Source: Desulfurococcales archaeon
GTDB lineage: Archaea > Thermoproteota > Thermoprotei_A > Sulfolobales > Ignisphaeraceae
Reading direction: 5' to 3'
Assembly (NCBI GenBank): GCA_027066265.1
Contig: JAMOOB010000318.1
Coordinates: forward strand, 1-8,172
Length of the DNA: 8,172 nucleotides
The position numbers and the translations under genes are program-made. The notes below the pieces were generated by a model that saw only the letters and a list, made by a program, of their open reading frames with translations, ran no database searches and was not told the DNA's origin. Of this stretch, positions 1 to 7,158 are shown piece by piece (positions within the stretch are counted from its first letter, which is position 1; every line of letters starts with the position of its first letter).

Positions 1-1
1 C

Positions 2-808
2 ATGCCGAAGATCATCGACTATGCTAGGAGGCTGGGAATGCAAGACGTAGTGGAGATCGGTACCAGGGTAAACGAGTATACGAGCGCCACAGCTGTGGTA
101 ATCGACCTCGTAAGGAAGGAGCTCGCGAACAAGCTCAGCGAAGGCATGGTTAACGCGTTGATAGACGTCTTGAAGCGTGGCGACGATGCAGAGATTCTGC
201 GTCTAGCCGAAAACGAAGCGATTAAGAACGTTGACGTGAACGGTGTTCCGCTACCCGATCTACTCAGAAGCGTTGTAGAGTTGAAGAACTGTCGCAAGAA
301 GTTCTCGGAGCTCAGGAGCATCGTCGATGCCGTTAGTCACGCTCTCGAGAACGTTGTTGATGCTCTTAGGAACGGTCGAGAACCTAGCGTTGGTATAGAT
401 CCCAACATGGTTGACGAGGGTCTGAAGCTTGTTGAGGAGCTCAGATCGGAGCTCGACGAGTTCGTGAAGAGCTACGAGAAGCTAGTGAAGGCATCGCAAG
501 CGTCTGGAACGGTTCGAGCGCAACCGATAGATGTTGAAAAGCTTCGCAAGTCCTTGAACAAGGTCGAGGAGCTACTCAAACGTGCAAAGGGAGTGTATCT
601 AGCGTTGAAGGGAGATCTCGTAGATGCTAAGAAGATCGCCGACGAGCTCGGCAAGGACAGCTTGATATACGCGGTCATCGTGTTCAAGCTACCTAGGCTA
701 GGTCTATCGCACAGCGATATCGAGTGCATGCTCAGATCGATGGGCTTCTTCGCTACTTCGCCACCATCGGTTAAGACTCCTCGCAAAGTAATGATCGCGA
801 CTACCTAG
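2..808 (+). CDS. Helical coiled-coil protein of unknown function, possibly 5'-truncated
   Basis: I do not recognise this protein. The reading frame gives 268 residues from the ATG at position 2 and ends at TAG 806-808. Only one base precedes that ATG, so the true start may lie upstream. The predicted fold is almost all alpha helix. Charged heptad-like stretches at about residues 88-125, 136-166 and 177-215 look like coiled coil. A Pro/Gly-containing linker around 124-136 and a polar linker at 164-176 separate them. The last 50 residues hold a more hydrophobic helix (about 219-234) and then a Ser/Thr/Pro-rich basic tail. There is no signal peptide, membrane segment, Walker motif or metal-binding cluster, so a cytoplasmic or virion-internal structural role is likeliest. 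It lies just upstream of the giant helical gene on the same strand, so co-transcription and physical partnership are plausible. The palindrome CCACAGCTGTGG lies within its 5' part. The coding call is firm; the function is unknown. Confidence 0.85.
   Translation: MPKIIDYARRLGMQDVVEIGTRVNEYTSATAVVIDLVRKELANKLSEGMVNALIDVLKRGDDAEILRLAENEAIKNVDVNGVPLPDLLRSVVELKNCRKKFSELRSIVDAVSHALENVVDALRNGREPSVGIDPNMVDEGLKLVEELRSELDEFVKSYEKLVKASQASGTVRAQPIDVEKLRKSLNKVEELLKRAKGVYLALKGDLVDAKKIADELGKDSLIYAVIVFKLPRLGLSHSDIECMLRSMGFFATSPPSVKTPRKVMIATT
87..98. repeat. Palindrome CCACAGCTGTGG, copy 1
   Basis: An exact 12-base palindrome inside the first gene. It is read in frame as part of Ala-Thr-Ala-Val-Val (residues 29-33), with ACA GCT GTG for Thr-Ala-Val. 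Confidence 0.7.
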
Positions 809-819
809 CGGGTGGATGG

Positions 820-824
820 GGTGG
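820..824 (+). promoter_or_regulatory. Shine-Dalgarno GGTGG choosing the start at 831
   Basis: GGTGG ends six bases before the ATG at 831 and complements the CACC core of an archaeal 16S 3' end. The in-frame ATG at 816 lies upstream of this motif; another GGTGG at 811-815 abuts it with no spacer. This favours 831 as the real start of the long downstream gene. Confidence 0.6.
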
Positions 825-830
825 GTAGGT

Positions 831-3800
831 ATGTCGTTCAACGTCTGTAGGTTCTTCCAAGAGCTTCCGAAGGATGTTCGCGACAGGATCGTGCCGGCGC
901 TGGTTCAGCTAGCGTATCGCAAGTACTTGAAGAGGGGGGATCTGGATCGCGCCTACCAAGTGATCTACGAAGCCGTTGAAATGGGTTACGACTCCGTGCT
1001 TACCCAAGCCAAGGAAAGGTTGGGGACGCTCATCGAGTTTAGGAGCGTTCTCGAGGCTCTGAACAACGATGTTCGCAAGCTAATGAGTTCGGAGAAGGTA
1101 GACGATGTACTGCTCCAAGTATTCAGGAACGATCTAGAGAGAGCAACTGATCTCTTCCTAAAGGTTTCGCAGTACTTGCCATCCGACCTAAGGGAGAGGA
1201 TAAGGCGTTCGCTCCTAGCGTTTAGGGATCTGTACGACTTCCTCAACATCGTTAAGAAGTACTCGCACGTAGTCGACGAGTACCGTAGCATCGCCAACGA
1301 GCTGACGAGCCTAGGAGAAGCATCGCCAGAGAAGTTGTGGAACCTAGCCAACCGCCTAGCTAAGCTTCTGGGAGAGGTTAGGAAGGTCGTTAACGAGGTC
1401 TACGGATGGAATCCGCGTAGCGAAGAGATGAAGGATGTCAAGTTCAAGCTCATGAGCAAGATCAATACTGTGGAAGGAACCGTTAGAAGGCTTCAGAACC
1501 TGCTCGCTCTACTAGCAAATCTATTCGATGCATACAACGAGCTCGGAGAGCTGTTATCGAGCTACGGCACCGGTACCAACTACCTGAAGAACTCCGGATA
1601 TCGCTCTAGAGTAGTGAACGCGCTGTACAGGATCCTGATCAACCTCAAGAGATTGGATAGCCTTGTGGGGGAGTACCGCTACGGAATGGACGAGATCGAC
1701 AACATTGCTCTCGACATCGTTACCAGGTTCAGGAAAGCGCTGGATAAGCTCAAGGAAGAGTACGTTTCTAGCGATGTTAGGTGGAACGATGTCTTCGAAG
1801 AGGCGGAGAAGCTAGCGGGCTTCGAGCTCACCGATGTGCACGTTGATGTATGGTCTGCGCTCGAGAAGACGGCGGAGATCCTCGACAAGCTTGGTCACCA
1901 TGATGTTGCGGAAGCTGTGCGTGCTCACGTTGAATACTGTCGTAGAAACCCGAACGATCCTGCTTGTGCTATCGAGAAGTGGAGCGCGTGGTCATCGTTC
2001 GAGCCCTACCTCAGCGCGTGGATAAGGGATGTGTACGAAACGAACGCCTTGATGGTCAAGAGGGGAGTGATGCCGATAATGTCGCATATCGGTGTCGTTG
2101 GTGCGGGTGCTCTTGATGCGCTAACGTTGCTCCTCAGACCCAGGGCGATGTACGAGCAATTGCTCGCATTGAAGCACATCTTCGACACATTCAACGAGTG
2201 TTGCAAGCGGTACGGAATCAACGGTATCGGGGTAGCGTTCCGGAGGATAGCGTCCGAGATGTTTAGGGATGAAAACGATCTTCTCTACTTCATTGGTCAG
2301 GTGCTCGTCGCTTTCGCGATATCCAAGCTGGTTGGCAGGCTTCCGTTGCCTCGATGGGCAAGATCCGTTCTCGAGAACGTTGCGCAAGGAGATCCGCTGG
2401 GACTATGCATCGGCTTGGTAACCGATGTGACTCCGATCCTTAGGAACAAGATCTTTGCGAGGATCGTGAAGGAGGGAGACGTGGTTAGGGTTCTGGAGGC
2501 AAGCCATCCAGAGATCAGGGAGTTCTTCAGCTTCGACGATGTTGCGAAGAGTATCGCTGAGAAGGGGACGAGGATCTACGGCTACAGGTTCCTATCCGAT
2601 CTAGTGCACGAACTGAGGAATATTCTCGCGAATTCGAGGACGTTCAGCGAGGTTGCTCGGAAAACCAAGGAATTGCTACAGAAGCAGTCGATCAGCGAGA
2701 TCGCTAAGCTGAAGCAGAGCTACTTCGACGTGTTGAGGAGGTTCAACGAGCTTCTCAGCCCCGAGTATGTTAGGAACGTTGTGAAGGTTAGCGTTGGGGT
2801 ACGCGAAGAGGTTCTCAAGCAGGTTCTAGGGATAGAGGTGCCGAGGATCGAGCTCAAGGTCTCTGGAATCACTAGCAGAGGCATCGTTCCCAGCGCGGAG
2901 AGCATAGAGGTGGCGTCTAGGAGGATCGCCGAGGTGAAAGACTTCGTTAGAAACGTTAGGAAGACGATAGAGGAGACCAAGAGCTTCCTGGAGCAACTAG
3001 GTAAGCGTTTGGGAATCGATGTAGCGCCATACATCGCTAGGCTCGACGAGGTAGCGAAGGGTCTTCCAAGCGTTTCGAGGCTCGAGAAGGTTCTCGCTGA
3101 TGTACGCAACGTGCTTCAGAAGGAGATAGCGAAAATGCTTCCCGAGGATCTCAGAGCGAGGTTCAGCGACGCGCTTAGAAGGATAGACGAAGCGTTGAAG
3201 AAGATGCGCACGGCTTCGGGTAGAGAGTTCAAGATTCTCAGAACCGAGATCGAGAAAGCGTATAGAGAGATCGAGGATGTGTTGAGGGAGGCGAGCGCTA
3301 GGGCGGTATTCGTCGAACGGCTGAGGAAGAGGATCGCCGGTATTCTTCGTGAGAACGGTTTCGAGAACGTTGCTAGGAAGATAGAGAACTCGATGACTGT
3401 CTCGGACGTACTCAACGAGCTGAAGAGGTTCTTCGAGACCGAGGCTCGCAAGCACGGTCTGAAGGCTTACGAAGCCCTGGACAAGGCTCTCAAGGTACTC
3501 GGAGAGTTCGTAAAGAAGCATCCGGAGCTCAAAGCGTTGTTCGAAGCGGTAGAGAATCTCAGCATCGAGGTGAAGGCTAGGATCGCTAGCGCACGCATGG
3601 GAGAAGCGATCCTGTCGAAGAACCTGGCAACGAATCTGCTGAGCGCGTTGAAGGAGGCTTCCGAAAGCGTAGTCAATGCTAAGCTCAGGAAAGCGCTGGC
3701 TGGAGCCATGAACGAGCTTCGCAAGGCTATAGCTAGCGGAAGAGGGATCTCGCTCAGGAAGATAGAGGAAATCGTGGCGAAGCTAGAGAAGCTTTGTCCG

Positions 3801-5474
3801 GAGATCGAGGCTGTGACCGATCTCGTAGCTATGAAGAGCGTTCTGCAGACGATAAACGATGTGCTTAGGAAAGCTATGGGTAGCGCTACCGAGGAGAGCG
3901 TACGCAAGGCGATCAGCTCGCTGATGAAGAGGATCGAGAAGCCCATCATGGAGATCGAGCAGAGGATCAAGGCAGAGCTAGTGCCTCCAGGATTCGTCGA
4001 AGCGATAAACGAGGCGAAGCAAGCGTTTGCACGACACATCTCCCCAGAGTTCGCATCCGAGTTCAGTCAAGTTGCCGAGAAGATGCTCAGCGAGCTGAGG
4101 GAAGGCAAGCTCTCGGAAGAGACCGTGAAACAGATGGAGAAGCTCCTCAAGAAGCTTAGATGGAGCTACCTACGCGCAACCGTGAGCAAGAACGTGGTCT
4201 CGGCTCTCGAGAAGCTCAGCAAAGCTCTGAGCGAATACATCGGCGGAATGAAGGTGCCTTCCCCGGTTAGGAACCTACTAACGGAGTTCGCTACGGTTCT
4301 CGAGGATATTCGTAGAGATATAGTGACGGCTCCCCCGGAGAACTACGTCTATGCATTCGTTGAAGCCGAGGAGAAGCTGGCTCGGGTCAAGCCAGCGATC
4401 TTCGTCGATCCAAAGAAGTTGCAACAGGTGGAGAGATTCTTCAGGTACAAGATCGATACGTGGATGGAGATCGATATCGGTGGAAAGAGGTATCGATTGC
4501 ACGTTAGGAAGATCCCGATTACGCGTCCAGATGGTTCCAGAGCCGTGATCTACGAGATCAGTACGCCGGACGGTAGATGGGTAAGGATCCGCTTCGAGAT
4601 CAAGCCAGCGAAGGTGCCTCCGGAAGCAGTTATCGGCGCTGGAGAGATCTACGTGCCCGTGCGCACGTTGACGTTCCTCGAGTACGATCCTAGGATCGTC
4701 GATAGCCTTAGGAAGGGAGATCCGTTCGCTGAGATGGCTATCGAGCGAGCAACCGAGCTACTTAGCAGGGTGGATAGAACGTTCGATCCAGAGCTTCTGC
4801 GTAGGGTAGTGATTCTCGATCCTAGGGCTAGGTTCGTCGATCTCTTCACCGTGATAACGCGTGCGACCAGGGCTAGCGCGCCGATTCTCTTCGTCGTCGG
4901 TTCGGTGGAGAGGGAGAAGCTCTCTCCGGATCAGCGCGCTTGGCTTGCCGCTCTAGCGTGCGAAAAGGAGAGGTTCCTAGCAGACGTCTCTAGGATTGCG
5001 AAGCCCGTAACGGATCGGGTACTGATAGAGGAGCTGAAGAAGCGGGGATTGCTACCGATAGCCGTGTTGCCAACCAAGCCAGAGATAGTCATAGTCGAAC
5101 CCATCTCCATGCCTAAGATAAGCGTTGAGCACATTGGTACGATCGTGTGGAAGGGAGAGAGGATCATCGTTCCAGTAATCAAGATAGCTGGTAAGGAGAT
5201 CGGCGTTCTGCCGAACGTAGATATCGATATCGAGGAGATAGAGAGGGAAGCTTCGAAGCTACGCGAGGTACCGGTGGAGAGGATCGACGTCGAGGAGCTT
5301 AGAAAGCGGTTGGAGAAGATGCGCAGAGCCGCGGTGGCGAAGCCTACAACGCGCAGAACGACGATGGGCGCCGTAGCGAAAGGCACGGCACCGATGCCGA
5401 CGATGCCATTGCTGAGCCTCTACGTCGTTAGTGGTGGTAGAAAAGGTTTGCAGTTGGAGAAGCTCGTGCTCTAG
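831..5474 (+). CDS. Giant 1547-residue helical/coiled-coil protein, function unknown
   Basis: I do not recognise this protein. The start at 831 is chosen because of the well-spaced GGTGG before it; the in-frame ATG at 816 would add five residues. Residues 1-400 are amphipathic helices. Residues about 415-540 form a Gly/Ala/Leu-rich hydrophobic island with candidate membrane helices near 420-435 and 484-501, and three of the few cysteines. Residues about 590-1190 are Lys/Glu/Arg/Leu-rich helices with strong coiled-coil character. From about 1191 the protein turns beta-rich (alternating hydrophobic strands with an IDIGGKRYRLHV-type hairpin), then mixed alpha/beta to about 1440. After one more charged helix it ends in a Thr/Arg/Pro-rich tail. 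There is no signal peptide and no Walker A/B or ABC signature, so it is not an SMC or Rad50-type ATPase. Candidates are a tail tape-measure or tail-filament protein of an archaeal virus, or a cytoskeletal scaffold; neither is proven. It follows the 268-residue helical gene after 22 bases, probably in one operon. Confidence 0.9.
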   Translation: MSFNVCRFFQELPKDVRDRIVPALVQLAYRKYLKRGDLDRAYQVIYEAVEMGYDSVLTQAKERLGTLIEFRSVLEALNNDVRKLMSSEKVDDVLLQVFRNDLERATDLFLKVSQYLPSDLRERIRRSLLAFRDLYDFLNIVKKYSHVVDEYRSIANELTSLGEASPEKLWNLANRLAKLLGEVRKVVNEVYGWNPRSEEMKDVKFKLMSKINTVEGTVRRLQNLLALLANLFDAYNELGELLSSYGTGTNYLKNSGYRSRVVNALYRILINLKRLDSLVGEYRYGMDEIDNIALDIVTRFRKALDKLKEEYVSSDVRWNDVFEEAEKLAGFELTDVHVDVWSALEKTAEILDKLGHHDVAEAVRAHVEYCRRNPNDPACAIEKWSAWSSFEPYLSAWIRDVYETNALMVKRGVMPIMSHIGVVGAGALDALTLLLRPRAMYEQLLALKHIFDTFNECCKRYGINGIGVAFRRIASEMFRDENDLLYFIGQVLVAFAISKLVGRLPLPRWARSVLENVAQGDPLGLCIGLVTDVTPILRNKIFARIVKEGDVVRVLEASHPEIREFFSFDDVAKSIAEKGTRIYGYRFLSDLVHELRNILANSRTFSEVARKTKELLQKQSISEIAKLKQSYFDVLRRFNELLSPEYVRNVVKVSVGVREEVLKQVLGIEVPRIELKVSGITSRGIVPSAESIEVASRRIAEVKDFVRNVRKTIEETKSFLEQLGKRLGIDVAPYIARLDEVAKGLPSVSRLEKVLADVRNVLQKEIAKMLPEDLRARFSDALRRIDEALKKMRTASGREFKILRTEIEKAYREIEDVLREASARAVFVERLRKRIAGILRENGFENVARKIENSMTVSDVLNELKRFFETEARKHGLKAYEALDKALKVLGEFVKKHPELKALFEAVENLSIEVKARIASARMGEAILSKNLATNLLSALKEASESVVNAKLRKALAGAMNELRKAIASGRGISLRKIEEIVAKLEKLCPEIEAVTDLVAMKSVLQTINDVLRKAMGSATEESVRKAISSLMKRIEKPIMEIEQRIKAELVPPGFVEAINEAKQAFARHISPEFASEFSQVAEKMLSELREGKLSEETVKQMEKLLKKLRWSYLRATVSKNVVSALEKLSKALSEYIGGMKVPSPVRNLLTEFATVLEDIRRDIVTAPPENYVYAFVEAEEKLARVKPAIFVDPKKLQQVERFFRYKIDTWMEIDIGGKRYRLHVRKIPITRPDGSRAVIYEISTPDGRWVRIRFEIKPAKVPPEAVIGAGEIYVPVRTLTFLEYDPRIVDSLRKGDPFAEMAIERATELLSRVDRTFDPELLRRVVILDPRARFVDLFTVITRATRASAPILFVVGSVEREKLSPDQRAWLAALACEKERFLADVSRIAKPVTDRVLIEELKKRGLLPIAVLPTKPEIVIVEPISMPKISVEHIGTIVWKGERIIVPVIKIAGKEIGVLPNVDIDIEEIEREASKLREVPVERIDVEELRKRLEKMRRAAVAKPTTRRTTMGAVAKGTAPMPTMPLLSLYVVSGGRKGLQLEKLVL

Positions 5475-5490
5475 CTCTAGCGTGTTCCCG

Positions 5491-5516
5491 AACGCGAAGC
5501 TCTTTTTCTTTGCGTT
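5491..5516. terminator. Hairpin with T-tract between convergent genes
   Basis: AACGCGAAG (5491-5499) pairs with CTTTGCGTT (5508-5516): eight Watson-Crick pairs and one G-U, around an eight-base loop CTCTTTTT. The T-rich run 5501-5511 lies 26 bases after the stop of the rightward giant gene. T-tracts are the known intrinsic termination signal in archaea, so this should end that transcript. For the leftward gene the opposite strand is A-rich here, so only the hairpin could act. The 3' arm ends on the first base of that gene's stop codon. Confidence 0.55.
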
Positions 5517-7093
5517 TATGCGAACTCGTAGGTTACTCGACTCATTCTGAATGCTAGCGCTATTATCAGCGTCGTTATGGATACCATTATCGGTGCTAGG
5601 TATACCTGGACAACGCTGTTCCTCTCGTAGACGTAGTGGTACTCTCCGTTGACTAGCTCTACCTTCGTCGGTATCGCCGCTCTAGCGACCGCGAGAGCTA
5701 TGCTTATGCCTAGAATCGCTAGGATCGCTACTATGTAGAGCGATCTCCATCCATGCATGTACCCCAGAACCAGCACCGCTATAGCCGATACCGTGAGTAC
5801 GGTAGCCATCAACGTATCGAACAGCACCTGCGAGCTCCTATCTAGCTCCCATCCTCGCACCGGTGCCCAGCCACCGATCACGGTAGCAGTAACGTTTCCG
5901 GGAGAAGCACCAACTTCGTATACGTAGTACGTCCTAATCAATGCGCTGAAGGGTGCTGGCGTAACGATCTCGGTCGTTACCACAGCTGTGGATGCGGTCA
6001 TCGCGCTCACCGTTACTGTAGCGCTACCACGATTCGTTAGATCCGTGGGTGTGAAGAGGAAGTAGCTCTTCTCGTTTACGAAGTACGTTGCTTGCGCGAC
6101 GGGGGGTAGGCAACCAGCGAAGATGTTCGGTGCGTTGGGTTTCTCGTAGGTTGCGAAGGTTATGCAGATCTCGGTTCCGTTGATCCAGAGACCGCTCTTC
6201 CTAACCAGCAGATCGTCGCTCGGGGATCCAAGAACGTATCCGTAGGGAGTCGTATCCACTACTCGTATCAGAAGCACGTCCTGTCCACCGGTATCTCGTA
6301 GGAACGAAGCGATCTGTGCAGATATCCATAGATCGGTGCTACTAGCAACGCAACCCGTTACGTACGCCGGAGACTTCGGCTCGAGGATCTTGGAGAACGC
6401 AACGCTCTGCGTACTTGGGTCTATTGCTAGTATCAGCACATCGTCTCCGACCCCTCCAACGGCGTAGATCTTGCCGTTGTAGATACAGACATCGCTTAGG
6501 TACGAAGGCGCCTCCACCTCGAAAACCTTGGTACCCGTAGGCGTTAGCAGAACAACTATTCCCGTATCACCGTTGAGCGTTCCCACAGCTGTGGCAACGT
6601 CTCCGATGACCGCTATTCCGCTGAGAACCGCGTTGGGTACTCTCCTAACCGATAAAATGTTCAGCTCGTTGTCGATCCCCACGATGTAGCTTCCGCAAAC
6701 GACGTAGAAGGTCGTAGCGCTGGTATTGACGATATCGTAGCACGGAGCTCCGCGTATCACCCTAGCCTTGGAACCGTTGAAGATGAACCCATCGCCGTCT
6801 CCCAGCTTGCCGACGATCATGTTTCCGATCCTTGCGTAGGGAACCACAGTTGTACCCATATCGAACAACCGTGCACTAGACGTCACTCCCTCGATGAAGT
6901 CCGTCACTAGTAGCTTCGTATCGTTGTAGCCAACTATCGAGATCCTATCGCTTCCGGTAACGTTGATCGCAACGCCTCCCTCGCCTACGCTGATATCGAA
7001 GACGTAGACCCTCTCACCCATCACCACAGCTGTGTGCATCACTACAAGCAACGGAAGAATCAGCAACGTTGCAAGAACCTTTACGTACCTCAT
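5516..7093 (-). CDS. Secreted-ectodomain membrane protein, beta-propeller-like, three C-terminal TM segments
   Basis: I do not recognise a named family. The 525-residue product starts with a classic Sec signal (residues 1 to about 26, basic MRYVK then a Leu/Val-rich core). The ectodomain to about residue 425 is a run of short beta strands. Its blade-like pieces (about 135-150, 157-192, 200-226, 243-280), with motifs such as GKIYAVGG followed by DDVLILAIDP, resemble beta-propeller blades. Six cysteines (118, 133, 203, 248, 310, 328) could form three disulphides, and six sequons (N44, N57, N106, N123, N305, N400) all lie in the predicted extracellular part. Membrane helices follow at about 427-446, 451-473 and 496-517, leaving a short basic cytoplasmic tail. 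The start is supported by the signal peptide and a GGTGA just upstream. It is transcribed divergently from a secreted fibre-like gene, so a surface receptor, sensor or fibre anchor is plausible. The ectodomain fold is inferred from strand pattern only. Confidence 0.9.
   Translation of the reverse strand: MRYVKVLATLLILPLLVVMHTAVVMGERVYVFDISVGEGGVAINVTGSDRISIVGYNDTKLLVTDFIEGVTSSARLFDMGTTVVPYARIGNMIVGKLGDGDGFIFNGSKARVIRGAPCYDIVNTSATTFYVVCGSYIVGIDNELNILSVRRVPNAVLSGIAVIGDVATAVGTLNGDTGIVVLLTPTGTKVFEVEAPSYLSDVCIYNGKIYAVGGVGDDVLILAIDPSTQSVAFSKILEPKSPAYVTGCVASSTDLWISAQIASFLRDTGGQDVLLIRVVDTTPYGYVLGSPSDDLLVRKSGLWINGTEICITFATYEKPNAPNIFAGCLPPVAQATYFVNEKSYFLFTPTDLTNRGSATVTVSAMTASTAVVTTEIVTPAPFSALIRTYYVYEVGASPGNVTATVIGGWAPVRGWELDRSSQVLFDTLMATVLTVSAIAVLVLGYMHGWRSLYIVAILAILGISIALAVARAAIPTKVELVNGEYHYVYERNSVVQVYLAPIMVSITTLIIALAFRMSRVTYEFA
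5980..5991. repeat. Palindrome CCACAGCTGTGG, copy 2
   Basis: An exact copy inside the leftward surface-protein gene, encoding Thr-Ala-Val at residues 369-371 with the same three codons as copy 1. On the minus strand both this copy and copy 1 are followed by TAA (GTGGTAA). Confidence 0.7.
6583..6594. repeat. Palindrome CCACAGCTGTGG, copy 3
   Basis: An exact copy inside the leftward surface-protein gene, encoding Thr-Ala-Val at residues 168-170 with the codons ACA GCT GTG. Confidence 0.7.
7024..7035. repeat. Palindrome CCACAGCTGTGT, near-copy 4
   Basis: Eleven of twelve bases match the palindrome. It lies in the signal-peptide region of the leftward gene and encodes Thr-Ala-Val at residues 21-23, again as ACA GCT GTG. 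Confidence 0.6.
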
Positions 7094-7097
7094 GCGC

Positions 7098-7102
7098 TCA
7101 CC
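7098..7102 (-). promoter_or_regulatory. Shine-Dalgarno GGTGA for the leftward surface-protein gene
   Basis: Read on the minus strand, GGTGA is followed by four bases (GCGC) and then the ATG at 7093. Position and sequence fit archaeal translation initiation and support this start. It implies a short leader rather than a leaderless transcript. Confidence 0.5.
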
Positions 7103-7114
7103 GAGCCCATTACG

Positions 7115-7133
7115 CCTTTATTAGCCTTATAAT
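7115..7133. promoter_or_regulatory. Divergent promoter region with two TATA-like elements
   Basis: The 53-base gap 7094-7146 holds two A/T-rich elements: CTTTATTA (7116-7123) and CTTATAAT (7126-7133). Archaeal TATA boxes usually sit about 26 bases before transcription start. CTTATAAT, read leftward, would start RNA near 7104, just before the minus-strand GGTGA. CTTTATTA, read rightward, would start RNA near 7145, just before the plus-strand GGTGG. The two promoters would then interlock and compete for TBP/TFB. The assignment is inferred from spacing alone. Confidence 0.45.
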
Positions 7134-7148
7134 CGCTCCATAAACGAT

Positions 7149-7153
7149 GGTGG
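7149..7153 (+). promoter_or_regulatory. Shine-Dalgarno GGTGG choosing the start at 7159
   Basis: GGTGG ends five bases before the ATG at 7159, nearly the same spacing as before the ATG at 831. An in-frame ATG at 7147 lies before this motif and would need leaderless initiation. Starting at 7159 also puts the basic GRRAR segment right at the N-terminus of the signal peptide, as expected. Confidence 0.5.
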
Positions 7154-7158
7154 CGTTC

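Noticed and set aside
2997..3521. Antisense frame of 174 residues, minus strand
   Set aside because: It is a shadow of the same giant gene, with Leu/Arg/Ser-biased composition and no supporting start signal.
3467..4039. Long antisense frame (190 residues, minus strand) within the giant gene
   Set aside because: Its product is a Ser/Leu/Phe/Arg-rich mirror of the sense codon bias, with no ribosome site or domain pattern. The sense frame is continuous and has a coherent coiled-coil composition.
831..5474. SMC/Rad50-type ATPase
   Set aside because: Coiled coils and length suggested it, but no Walker A (GxxxxGK[ST]), ABC signature or Walker B is present at either end, and there is no central hinge pattern.
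816..5474. Start of the giant gene at the ATG at 816
   Set aside because: Its only upstream GGTGG (811-815) abuts the ATG with no spacer, whereas 831 has GGTGG six bases upstream. The five extra residues (MGWVG) look like translated leader.
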